DNA from: Lachnospiraceae bacterium
Lineage (GTDB): Bacteria; Bacillota; Clostridia; Lachnospirales; Lachnospiraceae
Assembly (NCBI GenBank): GCA_017539565.1
Contig: JAFYCS010000040.1
Span: 1 to 64,000 of the forward strand
DNA: 64,000 bases
Direction: 5' to 3'
Part shown: piece by piece, positions 19,271-27,077 of the stretch
How positions within the stretch are numbered: the stretch's first letter is position 1
Layout: each line of letters begins with the position of its first letter
The notes under the pieces: generated by a model
The model's input: only the letters and a program-made list of their open reading frames with translations
Database searches by the model: none
What the model was told of the DNA's origin: nothing
Program-made: the position numbers and the translations under genes

Positions 19271-19785
19271 CAGCCATCAAGAGTCTGGCCTTTTATCTGC
19301 AGTATATAGCATAAAAAACCCGATGAATACCACATAAGGCTGAATACCAGCATGGGTAAATAAACGGTTCCTTCGGTCACGAGAAAGCTTAAGAATGCGA
19401 CAAGTATAAAAGCGATGAGCATTATCTTTTTTCCGAGATCTGCTTCTTCCGGATAAGTTTCAACACTGCGTTTTAATGCAACGATTCGAAAGATAAACAT
19501 CGGGATCATCGTAAGAAGTAAAACAAGTGCTGCATATATTATGACCATGATAAAAGATGCACCGACATCAATGCTGCGGGAAAAGAATCTGGCGACCCAG
19601 GTGAGGTCAAAACCGCCTGCATCAATATCATTGATATCTGATACATTGATCAGACGGTCACCGAAACGTATCTCAAATATAACACGGGAAAAATATACCG
19701 AGAGGAAAACTCCCCAGAGCATGATCAGTGCAAATATGACCAGACGGATCTTTGCTGCCGTATCCAGACGATTATATGATCCCAT
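19270..19785 (-). CDS. Four-helix membrane protein, paralogue of the protein at 58013
   Basis: A 171-residue protein with hydrophobic segments at about 13-35, 75-100, 125-142 and 146-165, the first preceded by AAKIRLVIFALIMLW. The protein at 58013-58528 is the same length and has the same topology and the motif GKIRLVILLLICLW, so the two are paralogues. The open frame extends four codons further, to 19797; ATG 19785 is preferred because GGTGAGG lies just before it and the length then matches the paralogue exactly. There is no known domain. The promoter region upstream has TAAAAT as a likely -10 box. Confidence 0.75.
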   Translation of the reverse strand: MGSYNRLDTAAKIRLVIFALIMLWGVFLSVYFSRVIFEIRFGDRLINVSDINDIDAGGFDLTWVARFFSRSIDVGASFIMVIIYAALVLLLTMIPMFIFRIVALKRSVETYPEEADLGKKIMLIAFILVAFLSFLVTEGTVYLPMLVFSLMWYSSGFLCYILQIKGQTLDG

Positions 19786-19884
19786 AAGCCTCACCATTTA
19801 AAATAACATCAGATACTGATCATATTTTACCATAGATACCGCATAACGAAAAGAGGATCTGATAACGGAGTTTGTAAAAAGCGG

Positions 19885-19913
19885 TTGACATTTTCTGATA
19901 TGCTCTATATAAT
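19885..19913 (+). promoter_or_regulatory. Consensus promoter of the leader/exporter operon
   Basis: TTGACA (19885-19890), a 17-bp spacer and TATAAT (19908-19913): a perfect match to the vegetative consensus. Transcription would start near 19920, giving a leader of about 260 nt before the first transporter gene. Confidence 0.9.
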
Positions 19914-19988
19914 TCGTTAATGTCGGTTGAGTACGATAATTGTCACTGTTAACTTATGTTGCCATCAGGCGGAAAGGAGGTAAATAAA

Positions 19989-20057
19989 ATGATCAGAATA
20001 AAGAAGATATTTGAAAATCAGAATCAGTTTTTTACCTCCGGGAGAAGCATAAGATAG
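19989..20057 (+). CDS. 22-codon leader peptide upstream of the exporter genes
   Basis: An ATG with a full ribosome binding site (AAGGAGGT, 5-8 nt upstream) opens a 22-codon frame starting MIRIKKIFENQNQFF and ending at TAG 20055-20057. Inside the ORF, TTTACCTCC (20031-20039) is exactly complementary to GGAGGTAAA (19976-19984), so the leader's own ribosome binding site can be buried in a hairpin. An intrinsic terminator follows 53 bp later, before the ABC gene. This arrangement matches leader peptides of ribosome-mediated attenuators, such as that of the bmrCD exporter of Bacillus. The peptide itself has no known homologue that I can name. Confidence 0.7.
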   Translation: MIRIKKIFENQNQFFTSGRSIR

Positions 20058-20061
20058 AGCA

Positions 20062-20090
20062 GTAAATATATTTACCATGTATCTGTCATG
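20062..20090 (+). other. Alternative small hairpins between leader ORF and terminator
   Basis: GTAAATATATTTAC (20062-20075) is a perfect palindrome, and ACCATG / CATGGT flank a 7-nt loop just after it (about 20073-20091). The two overlap, so they are mutually exclusive folds of the leader RNA. Confidence 0.45.
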
Positions 20091-20110
20091 GTCATACTGT
20101 ATACTGTCAG

Positions 20111-20145
20111 GCCCTGATACCCGCAGGTATCAGGGCTTTTATTAT
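20111..20145 (+). terminator. Attenuator-type intrinsic terminator before the exporter operon
   Basis: GCCCTGATACC (20111-20121), loop CGCA, GGTATCAGGGC (20126-20136), then TTTTATTAT. The 11-bp stem lies between the promoter and the first transporter gene, so most transcripts would stop here unless it is prevented from forming. ATCAGG at 19964-19969, just ahead of the leader ribosome binding site, could pair with CCTGAT in its 5' arm. Confidence 0.85.
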
Positions 20146-20181
20146 GCACACCCGGAGTTTCTATAGCAGTGGTGAAAAGAA

Positions 20182-22509
20182 ATGAGATTAGCAGATAGTT
20201 TTTATGATGTAGCAAAAGAATATAAAGTGGATAAAGATGAGATACTCTTCGGAGCCATGGCGGATATGGATGCCGAGTACCGCTTTGCGGATACGATAGT
20301 GGCGCTCACAAAGCAGAAGCTTCTGATAGCGGCATATCCATACCGTGAAGGGCAGGAGTTTCGCTTTGGAGGTTATGGAGGCCTGCAACAGGATGCCGTA
20401 TTGGCAGGGAAACCGGCGTTAACGATCTATCCTCTTGAAAAGGTTGAGAAGCTTAATGTATTAAGACAGATCAATACCGGAGTATTGATGGCTGAAATAG
20501 AGGGGACGGAGCGTTTCATCTGCCAGTTTTCCAATACGAAGCAGGGATACTTCCACAAGCTTTGCGATGTACTGAAAAAGATAAAGGACAAGGAAGAACT
20601 TAAGGAAGAAGACCTGGATGTGGAAAAAGGTAAGGAAGTATGTCCCAAATGCGGAATGCTCTATCCCGATCAGGAACGCAAGGTATGCCCCAAATGCCTG
20701 GATAAACGTTCGGTACTGCTGCGATTAATGCATTATTTTAAGCCTTACCGGCTGCACATGGCGGTAATGGCTGTATGTTATCTGGGAAATGTGGTACTTA
20801 ATCTGGCATGGCCGTATCTGAGCGGAACGATACTGTACGATAAAGTACTTGCAAAGGATGAAAGCTTTCTTAAGCTTTTAAACCTACCGGCCGGTAAGTT
20901 TTCTGCAGCGCTGGTGATGGTAGTCATAGCGATGATACTTGCCAGGATGATCGGACAGTTCTTCGGAATACTGCAGGGTGTTATGACGGCAAAGGTAGCG
21001 CCGCATGTGGTAGGAACGATAAAAAGCGAAGTGTTCACCGCAATGGGCAGGCTGTCGATAAGTTTCTTTACAAGGCGTCAGACAGGCGGTCTGATGACCA
21101 GGGTATGTGATGATGCAATGGAGATATCGGGATTCTTTATCGACGGGGTACCGTATTTCTTTATCAACGTAATGACGCTTATAGTCACTATGGTGGTGAT
21201 GTTTATATTAAATCCTGTACTTGCACTGGCAACCATCGTACTCATGCCGGTGCTGGTCATAATGAGTTACAGGATGCTTCCGCATCTGTGGCATTATTAC
21301 GGAAAGCGTCATCGTGCCAATAAACGCATGAACAGCCAGATAAACGAAAACCTTACCGGAGCACGTGTAGTCAAAGCGTTCGGGCGTGAAAAGCAGGAAA
21401 TAAAGCGTTTCGGAAAGAATAATAAAAAAGTTCAGGATTCCGAGATGGATCTGGCACATTATGATAATAAGTTCTATGGGCTCTATTATGCCGTGGAGGA
21501 CACTATATCCTTCATAGTATGGGCTGTGGGCGGGGCATTGCTGATAAGCAGTTTTTCAGGCGGCAGCAGCGATATTTCGCTGGGAATGCTGCTCACATTT
21601 TCGGCATACGTCGGTCAGCTTAAAGGACCGCTGGAATTTATGTCACATATACTGCGCTGGTATACCAATTGCATGAACTGCGGCCAGAGGCTTTTTGAGA
21701 TAATCGATGCTGTACCTGAGGTACGTGAAGTAAAAGAACCGTACAGACCGGTGAAGATGAAAGGTGAGATAGAGCTTAAGAATGTGACCTTCGGATACGA
21801 GCCACACAAACCTATCTTGAAAGATATAAGTTTTCACGTAAAAGCCGGCGAAGTGTTTGGCATAGTGGGAAGATCCGGTGCAGGAAAATCCACATTGGTA
21901 AACCTTATCTCAAGACTCTATGACACAGAGGAAGGGGAAATCCTGGTAGACGGTGTGAACGTAAAGGAGTATGGCTTTAATGAGCTTCGCACAAACGTGG
22001 CCATGGTATCGCAGGAGACCTACATTTTTATGGGGACTGTAGCGGAGAACATTGCTTATGCCAGACCCGGTGCGTCCAGACGCGAGATAATAAGCGCAGC
22101 TATGCAGGCCAGCGCACACGATTTTATCTGCAAGATGCCGGAAGGCTACGATACCATACTTGGCTCATCAGGAAGATCCTTATCCGGCGGGGAAAAGCAG
22201 AGGATCTCGATAGCCAGGGCCATACTGGCCGATCCGAAGATACTCATACTGGATGAGGCTACGTCGGCGGTGGACACAGAAACCGAACTTGCGATACAGG
22301 GATCACTGGAACGCCTGGAAAAGGGCCGCACCGTCATATCCATTGCGCACAGGCTGTCAACGCTTCGAAATGCTGCACACCTTATAGTTCTGGATGAAGG
22401 CAAGCTTACCGAGTCGGGAACGCATAAGGAACTGATGGCTAAAAAGGGAACGTTTTATAAGTTGAATGAATTACAGACTAAAGCTCTCGCTATGAGAGGT
22501 TTGTCATAA
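20182..22509 (+). CDS. ABC exporter half-transporter with N-terminal zinc ribbon
   Basis: A 775-residue type IV ABC half-transporter. Residues 1-150 are an unassigned soluble domain (possibly PH-like), followed by a zinc ribbon, CPKC at 154-157 and CPKC at 169-172. Six membrane segments lie between about 190 and 480. The ATPase domain has Walker A GRSGAGKST, signature LSGGEKQ at about 667, Walker B ILILDEAT with catalytic Glu near 692 and His near 723, so it appears catalytically complete. Its start has only a weak ribosome binding site. It is the first gene after the attenuator and forms a unit with the DUF1854 gene and a second, similar transporter. Drug or peptide export is likely; the substrate is unknown. 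Confidence 0.88.
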   Translation: MRLADSFYDVAKEYKVDKDEILFGAMADMDAEYRFADTIVALTKQKLLIAAYPYREGQEFRFGGYGGLQQDAVLAGKPALTIYPLEKVEKLNVLRQINTGVLMAEIEGTERFICQFSNTKQGYFHKLCDVLKKIKDKEELKEEDLDVEKGKEVCPKCGMLYPDQERKVCPKCLDKRSVLLRLMHYFKPYRLHMAVMAVCYLGNVVLNLAWPYLSGTILYDKVLAKDESFLKLLNLPAGKFSAALVMVVIAMILARMIGQFFGILQGVMTAKVAPHVVGTIKSEVFTAMGRLSISFFTRRQTGGLMTRVCDDAMEISGFFIDGVPYFFINVMTLIVTMVVMFILNPVLALATIVLMPVLVIMSYRMLPHLWHYYGKRHRANKRMNSQINENLTGARVVKAFGREKQEIKRFGKNNKKVQDSEMDLAHYDNKFYGLYYAVEDTISFIVWAVGGALLISSFSGGSSDISLGMLLTFSAYVGQLKGPLEFMSHILRWYTNCMNCGQRLFEIIDAVPEVREVKEPYRPVKMKGEIELKNVTFGYEPHKPILKDISFHVKAGEVFGIVGRSGAGKSTLVNLISRLYDTEEGEILVDGVNVKEYGFNELRTNVAMVSQETYIFMGTVAENIAYARPGASRREIISAAMQASAHDFICKMPEGYDTILGSSGRSLSGGEKQRISIARAILADPKILILDEATSAVDTETELAIQGSLERLEKGRTVISIAHRLSTLRNAAHLIVLDEGKLTESGTHKELMAKKGTFYKLNELQTKALAMRGLS

Positions 22510-22519
22510 GGAGAAGATC

Positions 22520-23089
22520 ATGGAAAATGAAAATATGGATCTGCTTGATCTGCAGGAATTTGATGAAGAGGCTCTGAAGAAAGAATCGGAGGAGCTTTTG
22601 GAAATGAGATTTCTTACAAAGGATAATGCTGTTTTTGCACGTACCGATGGCGGATTTGTCTCACTTAAGTACGGGGATAAAGAATATAAAAGAGTGGGGG
22701 TGTATCTTACATTCCCGCTTACAGACCCGGAAGAATTCATTTCCATCAGAGAAGCAGATGAAAAGGCAAAAGAAATAGGAATGGTTGAGGATCTTTCAAA
22801 ACTGCCAAAAGATCAGCAGGAAATGCTGCGTGAGCAGATACGCTTAAGATATTTTATGCCGGTGATAAAAAAGATAATGGAGATCAAGGAAGAATACGGC
22901 TATGCATACTGGCATGTCGAAACCGGTTTCGGTGTGTGCAGATTTACTACACACATGAGCGGTGATGTTGTCATACATTTAAGTGACAGCCGCCTGCTCG
23001 TAAAAGACATTGACGGAAACCGCTACGAGATCCCGGACTTTTATGCTCTTGACATACATGAGAAGAAGAAGCTGGATCTGTTCATCTAA
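22520..23089 (+). CDS. DUF1854-family protein
   Basis: A 189-residue soluble protein with an acidic N-terminus (about 1-35). The core begins MRFLTKDNAVFARTDGGFVSL and includes RVGVYLTFPLTDPEEFISIR, LRYFMPVIKKIMEIKEEYGYAYWHVETGFG and VHLSDSRLL-like strands, ending DIDGNRYEIPDFYALDIHEK. These are the conserved parts of DUF1854, a family known from proteobacteria next to ABC transporters in cyanophycin gene clusters. Here it lies between two ABC half-transporters, 10 bp after the first, so it probably serves the transporter complex. Its molecular function is not known. No cyanophycin synthetase is present in the window. Confidence 0.82.
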   Translation: MENENMDLLDLQEFDEEALKKESEELLEMRFLTKDNAVFARTDGGFVSLKYGDKEYKRVGVYLTFPLTDPEEFISIREADEKAKEIGMVEDLSKLPKDQQEMLREQIRLRYFMPVIKKIMEIKEEYGYAYWHVETGFGVCRFTTHMSGDVVIHLSDSRLLVKDIDGNRYEIPDFYALDIHEKKKLDLFI

Positions 23090-23151
23090 AATATACCGAT
23101 CTCAGGAAGCGAAGGATCTTCAAAGAGTATATACAGAGAAAAGAGTAGATC

Positions 23152-25371
23152 ATGAAATTAAAATATGACTTATCAGAACCTGAGCTTTCAGCGCTTTCGC
23201 TGAAAGCCGGAGAAAAAATAGAATATTGTGTCCCCACAGACCTGGCGTATGACAATGGTGCATCAGAACACTACGAAACAGATGTTTTTATGGTAGTGAC
23301 CAATGAAAGACTTTTCATGCTGTCATCTGAGAGGGTAATTTATCGGACAGATCTGGCAGACTGTGAAAAGATCCGCTGTGAGAGCCAGGTGGGTTGCGGT
23401 ATCATAACCGTTACCGATATGAAGGGTGAAGACCGCTGCATCGCAAGAGTATCGATGAGGCAGATGATCAGGGCATCGTATGCCGTGCGGGGAGCTCAGG
23501 CTATCGTAAGGAGCATCCGTGAAACGGGCAGCGGCGAAGGTGCGGAGCAGATCAGCAGTCAGGAGTATGAGACCTATTGTGAAAAGTGCGGACGTGCACT
23601 GCCCGGAACAAGCAAATGTCCTTATTGTGACGGAAAGCTGGATGTCTTAAAAAAACTGATGCAGCTGTGCGGAGGATTTGCGGGCAAACTGATACTCATC
23701 AGTTTATCCATGCTGGTGCTGGCAGCCATAAACCTTGTTAACCCTATGGTACAAAGGTGGTTCATAGATAATGCCCTTGTCAGCCGCAGCGGAAGATGGA
23801 GTGATGTCGCTTTATTTGTGGGAATATCCTTTGCATTGCTTTTAGCAAGTGTATTATTGGGTATATGGAGAAACTTAGCCTGTATACGACTGGGATCGGA
23901 ACTCTCAATGTCGCTGAGGGAAAAGCTGTATTATAAGATACAGATACTGTCACTTTCGTTTATCAATAAAAGAAAACCCGGGGAGCTTATGAACCGTGTA
24001 TCAAGGGATACGGCCAGTATAAGGGAATTCTTTGAGGAAGTATTCGGATATATGGTATCGACACTGATCACGATGATAGTTTCCCTTGTGGTAATGATGA
24101 TGATCAGTCCCCTGATGACGGTGCTTTCTCTTGCCTTTGTGATCGTTGTTTTTTTACTGGTGAGGATCTTCTGGCATCATATACATATGATATTCCACAG
24201 ACAGTGGATGAAATCGGATGAGCTCAGCAATAATATACAGGATGTCATTTCCGGTATGAGAGTTGTCAAATCCTTTGGTACCGAGGAAAGGGAAGCGGCG
24301 CGTTTTGCGGAGAGATCGGTAGAGTTTGCAAAGACACAATCAAGGAATGAAACTTTCTGGGCTATATTTTTCCCTATAGTAACTTTTCTTTTGGGCTGCG
24401 GTACTTATATAGCTGTACTTATCGGCGGAAGAAATGTACTGATAGGAAATATGAGCGTGGGACAGCTGGTACAGTTTATAACATACAGCGGGTACCTCTT
24501 CGGACCCTTAAGCTGGATGACGCATCTTCCCAGAATGGTGCTGCAGATGACCACCAGCCTTAACCGTATATATGACGTGCTGGATGAAGAACCCAGGATA
24601 AAAAACGGCGAAAGCAGCAGGGATATAAAGATCAAGGGTAAGTTCAGCTTTGATAATGTATCTTTTGGTTATAACAGTTACGAGCCTGTACTGGAGAATG
24701 TGGATCTTGAAGTAAAACCCGGCGAGATGATAGGACTGGTGGGTGCTTCAGGTACAGGAAAGTCCACCCTGATAAATCTGATAATGAGACTCTATGATCC
24801 GGATCAGGGAAAGATAATCCTGGATGGCGAAGATCTGCGCAATATCAAAACAGAAAGCCTGCATTCGCAGATAGGTGTAGTATTGCAGGAAACGTTTCTG
24901 TTCTCCGGAACGATACTGGACAACATACGCTTTGCCAAACCTTCGGCCACTCTGGCGGAAGTGATACAGGCTGCAAAGGCAGCCAATGCCCATGATTTTA
25001 TCTGCAAAACGCCGGATGGTTACAATACATATGTGGGTGAGCATGGTTATAATCTTTCAGGCGGAGAAAGGCAGAGGATATCGATCGCAAGAGCGATATT
25101 AAACGACCCGCGCCTGCTGATACTTGATGAAGCCACATCCGCACTTGATACGGAAAGTGAATTCCTGATACAGCAGGCACTGAACCGGCTTATCAAAGGC
25201 AGAACGACTTTCGCGATAGCCCATCGCTTATCGACACTGCGTGAAGCGGACAGACTGGTGGTGATAGATAAACACAGCATCGCAGAGATGGGAAGCCATA
25301 ATGAGCTATTGGAAAAGAAGGGGATCTATTACGGTCTGGTCACTGCGCAGCTGAAGATGGCTGAATGCTAG
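23152..25371 (+). CDS. Second ABC exporter half-transporter with N-terminal zinc ribbon
   Basis: A 739-residue protein with the same plan as the gene at 20182: an N-terminal domain of about 140 residues containing VVTNERLFMLSSERVIY, a zinc ribbon (CEKC at 143-146, CPYC at 156-159), six membrane segments at about 175-450 and an ATPase domain with Walker A GASGTGKST, signature LSGGERQ at about 635, Walker B LLILDEAT with Glu near 660 and His near 691. Both halves keep canonical catalytic residues, so they could form a heterodimer with two active sites or two homodimers. A 62-bp gap after the DUF1854 gene has no terminator. Expression is probably set by the upstream attenuator. Confidence 0.88.
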   Translation: MKLKYDLSEPELSALSLKAGEKIEYCVPTDLAYDNGASEHYETDVFMVVTNERLFMLSSERVIYRTDLADCEKIRCESQVGCGIITVTDMKGEDRCIARVSMRQMIRASYAVRGAQAIVRSIRETGSGEGAEQISSQEYETYCEKCGRALPGTSKCPYCDGKLDVLKKLMQLCGGFAGKLILISLSMLVLAAINLVNPMVQRWFIDNALVSRSGRWSDVALFVGISFALLLASVLLGIWRNLACIRLGSELSMSLREKLYYKIQILSLSFINKRKPGELMNRVSRDTASIREFFEEVFGYMVSTLITMIVSLVVMMMISPLMTVLSLAFVIVVFLLVRIFWHHIHMIFHRQWMKSDELSNNIQDVISGMRVVKSFGTEEREAARFAERSVEFAKTQSRNETFWAIFFPIVTFLLGCGTYIAVLIGGRNVLIGNMSVGQLVQFITYSGYLFGPLSWMTHLPRMVLQMTTSLNRIYDVLDEEPRIKNGESSRDIKIKGKFSFDNVSFGYNSYEPVLENVDLEVKPGEMIGLVGASGTGKSTLINLIMRLYDPDQGKIILDGEDLRNIKTESLHSQIGVVLQETFLFSGTILDNIRFAKPSATLAEVIQAAKAANAHDFICKTPDGYNTYVGEHGYNLSGGERQRISIARAILNDPRLLILDEATSALDTESEFLIQQALNRLIKGRTTFAIAHRLSTLREADRLVVIDKHSIAEMGSHNELLEKKGIYYGLVTAQLKMAEC

Positions 25372-25379
25372 AACCGCGA

Positions 25380-25433
25380 AGAATAAGTCCGGTGAGCAGA
25401 AAAAAAAGAATAAGACCGGTGACCGGAAAAAAA
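25380..25433 (+). repeat. Two tandem 27-bp repeats upstream of the RNA promoter
   Basis: Positions 25380-25406 and 25407-25433 are adjacent 27-bp copies with three mismatches. Each has AGAATAAG, CCGGTGA and a terminal run of seven A residues. The second copy contains ACCGGTGACCGG. They abut the -35 box at 25435, where activator sites or an UP-like element would lie. Confidence 0.8.
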
Positions 25434-25434
25434 G

Positions 25435-25463
25435 TTGACATACGAACGCAAAGGTGTTATCAT
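25435..25463 (+). promoter_or_regulatory. Strong promoter of the structured RNA / clpP / virD4-like unit
   Basis: TTGACA (25435-25440), a 17-bp spacer and TATCAT (25458-25463). Transcription would start near 25470, at the CACCC that pairs with GGGTG at 25504-25508. Confidence 0.85.
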
Positions 25464-25469
25464 CCTTTT

Positions 25470-26000
25470 CACCCACAAAAAATAATCTGAAAAATTTTTA
25501 AAAGGGTGTTAAGTTTTACGGCAGTATGCCGAAATAAAAAAAGCAAGGCGAAATGCCTGATATTTTCTAAGAGGGCGAAAGCCCCGCATATAATTTTAGG
25601 GCAAGTGCCCATCATACAATTAAAGAGCGAAAGCTCAATTCGGTTAATTAAAGAATACCCACAATTTAGAAGAGTACGGTGAATAGTTTCATGGGGGAAC
25701 TGCGGCCTTTTTGCGGCCTGTGACAGTCCCGCAGGAAACTCTGCATCCCGGATTGATTCATGCTTTGCGGCATGAGTATGGGATCGCGCGTGAAATTCAC
25801 GGAAAGAAGATGCCTGATCTGTCAATATCATGCCAAACAGGAAATGGTGCGGAAGATCAGGTGTATAGGTATCCGTGTCTTCACCGGCTCCTTGAAAACT
25901 GAATATAGGAGGTACCGCCCACGGCAAGGGAAAGGAGGATGAACCCGCCGGGCCGGTATCTTACCACCATTAACTGTTAACCATGCAAAAATAAGGAGGA
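25470..26000 (+). ncRNA. Candidate large structured non-coding RNA or leader (about 500 nt)
   Basis: Some 540 bp between the promoter and the next gene contain no convincing coding frame but many stems. They include the 5' helix CACCC/GGGTG (25470, 25504), five regular hairpins (25519-25636), GTTTC/GAAAC closing a 50-nt domain (about 25685-25738) with GGCC-rich inner arms, ATCCC/GGGAT enclosing TCATGC/GCATGA (about 25745-25783), CGTG/CACG (about 25789-25801), CCTGATCT (25813-25820) with AGATCAGG (25854-25861), and GGTACCG/CGGTATC near the 3' end. The density of complementary segments and the strong promoter argue for a functional RNA. Known large RNAs of gut Firmicutes (ROOL, GOLLD, OLE and others) are candidates for comparison; I cannot assign one. 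It may instead be a long 5' leader of the genes that follow. Confidence 0.65.
25519..25636 (+). repeat. Array of five small hairpins with 26-27 nt period
   Basis: CGGCAGTATGCCG (25519-25531), AGGCGAAATGCCT (25546-25558), GGGCGAAAGCCC (25573-25584), GGGCAAGTGCCC (25599-25610) and GAGCGAAAGCTC (25625-25636). The stem sequences differ but pairing is kept in each, two have GAAA tetraloops, and the linkers are about 14 nt and A/T-rich. Centres are 26-27 nt apart. Confidence 0.85.
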
Positions 26001-26008
26001 AATGTTTT

Positions 26009-26452
26009 ATGTATAAGTACAGATACACCAATCCGCTCACAGGACAGTTTCAGGCTGAATACGCCCTGTATGAAGCCGTGTCAAAACTTTTTGCAGGGAT
26101 CAGCTGCAAGTCCCTTACGCTTGAGAGCTTAAAGCTGTACCACGCTGAGCTTTCCGAAAGATCCAAAGAGGATCTTAGAGAAAACATCGAAAACCTGATC
26201 GGCCGTTTCCTGACCGGTAAGGTCTGTTTCCCTGATATGAACATCTGCAGGGCAGAAGTAATGATCCGCAATAATGCGGATGGCACACACCGTTTCACTT
26301 TCACGGATGGTGTATACAGCTTCAGCCTGCAGCTGAAGACCTCACGCAAAAGTAAAAAAATGTACCTTAAGGTGAAAAGCCGGAATATAACCGGCTTTAA
26401 GCCTTCGGATAAAAATGATAAAGCAAACGTCAGCGCACAGTTATGTGCATAA
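26009..26452 (+). CDS. Uncharacterised 147-residue protein preceding clpP
   Basis: A soluble, basic protein with no membrane segment and no signal peptide. It starts MYKYRYTNPLTGQFQAEYAL, has a helical middle (residues about 45-70, ESLKLYHAELSERSKEDLRE) and a beta-rich C-terminal half with HRFTFTDGVYSFSLQLKTSR. The ribosome binding site AAGGAGG lies about 11 nt upstream. I recognise no family. It is the first coding gene after the structured RNA and lies 21 bp ahead of the ClpP-like protease, so it could be a substrate, adaptor or RNA-binding partner; none of these is shown by the sequence itself. Confidence 0.75.
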   Translation: MYKYRYTNPLTGQFQAEYALYEAVSKLFAGISCKSLTLESLKLYHAELSERSKEDLRENIENLIGRFLTGKVCFPDMNICRAEVMIRNNADGTHRFTFTDGVYSFSLQLKTSRKSKKMYLKVKSRNITGFKPSDKNDKANVSAQLCA

Positions 26453-26473
26453 CAGACAAAGGAGGTAACTGCC

Positions 26474-27055
26474 ATGAACGGACTTATCTTACACGAATCT
26501 TCAAGGGGTATAGACAGCTATACCCCCGAAAGCAGCCTGCTTCAGAAGAGGATACTCTTTTTCACGGAAGAGGTAAACGCTGATTCTTCCAATAAGATGA
26601 TAGAGTATCTGCTCTATCTGGATACGGATGCTCCCGGTAAGGAGATCACCGTCTGCATCAACAGTCCCGGAGGGGAAGTGGTATCCGGCCTTGCGGTCTA
26701 CGATACCATACGCGGTCTGAAAAGTCCTGTACGTACGGTGTGTATAGGCACCGCGGCCAGTATGGGATCCATACTGTTCCTTTCGGGAGAAAAGCGTGAA
26801 ATGCTCCCCCATACAAAGATCATGATACATGATCCTTTGATCAGCGGCCTCTCCGGAAGCAAAAGAGCTCTGGAGCTTGAAAAGGAGGCGGCACAGCTGA
26901 TGGAGACGCGGGCTGTCACTGCTGAGATAATAGCAGAAAGGAGTGGCCGCAGCCTTGAAGAAGTATATGACAAAACAAAGGAAGACTGCTACCTTACAGC
27001 GCAGGAAGCCATAGACTTCGGCATAGCAACCGGTATCATTACATCGATAATGTGA
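26474..27055 (+). CDS. ClpP-like serine protease (accessory copy)
   Basis: A 193-residue member of the ClpP/S14 family. The catalytic triad is visible as Ser96 (GTAASMGS), His119 (KIMIHDP) and Asp171 (KEDCYLTAQEA), and the oxyanion-hole strand INSPGGEV precedes them. The handle helix and the GIIT end are normal. Housekeeping clpP usually sits with tig and clpX; here it lies between an unknown gene and a VirD4-like ATPase, so this is an accessory paralogue. The start has AAAGGAGGT upstream. It would need an unfoldase partner such as ClpX or ClpC, or could act alone on small substrates. Similar proteases occur in integrative elements and phages. Confidence 0.9.
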   Translation: MNGLILHESSRGIDSYTPESSLLQKRILFFTEEVNADSSNKMIEYLLYLDTDAPGKEITVCINSPGGEVVSGLAVYDTIRGLKSPVRTVCIGTAASMGSILFLSGEKREMLPHTKIMIHDPLISGLSGSKRALELEKEAAQLMETRAVTAEIIAERSGRSLEEVYDKTKEDCYLTAQEAIDFGIATGIITSIM

Positions 27056-27077
27056 TTTCAGGAAAGGAGAAAAAACT

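Noticed and set aside
25519..25636. The regular hairpin array as a CRISPR array
   Set aside because: The repeated units differ in sequence, the spacing is too short, and no cas genes are present.
25469..25927. A 152-codon open frame on the minus strand across the structured RNA region
   Set aside because: It has no ribosome binding site, poor composition (many His, Phe and Cys) and covers the hairpin array, whose palindromes create open frames by chance.
25939..25980. A 13-codon mini-ORF starting ATGAACCCGCCG after AAAGGAGG
   Set aside because: The ribosome binding site touches the ATG with no spacer, so initiation is unlikely; the sequence is better explained as part of the RNA's 3' stems.
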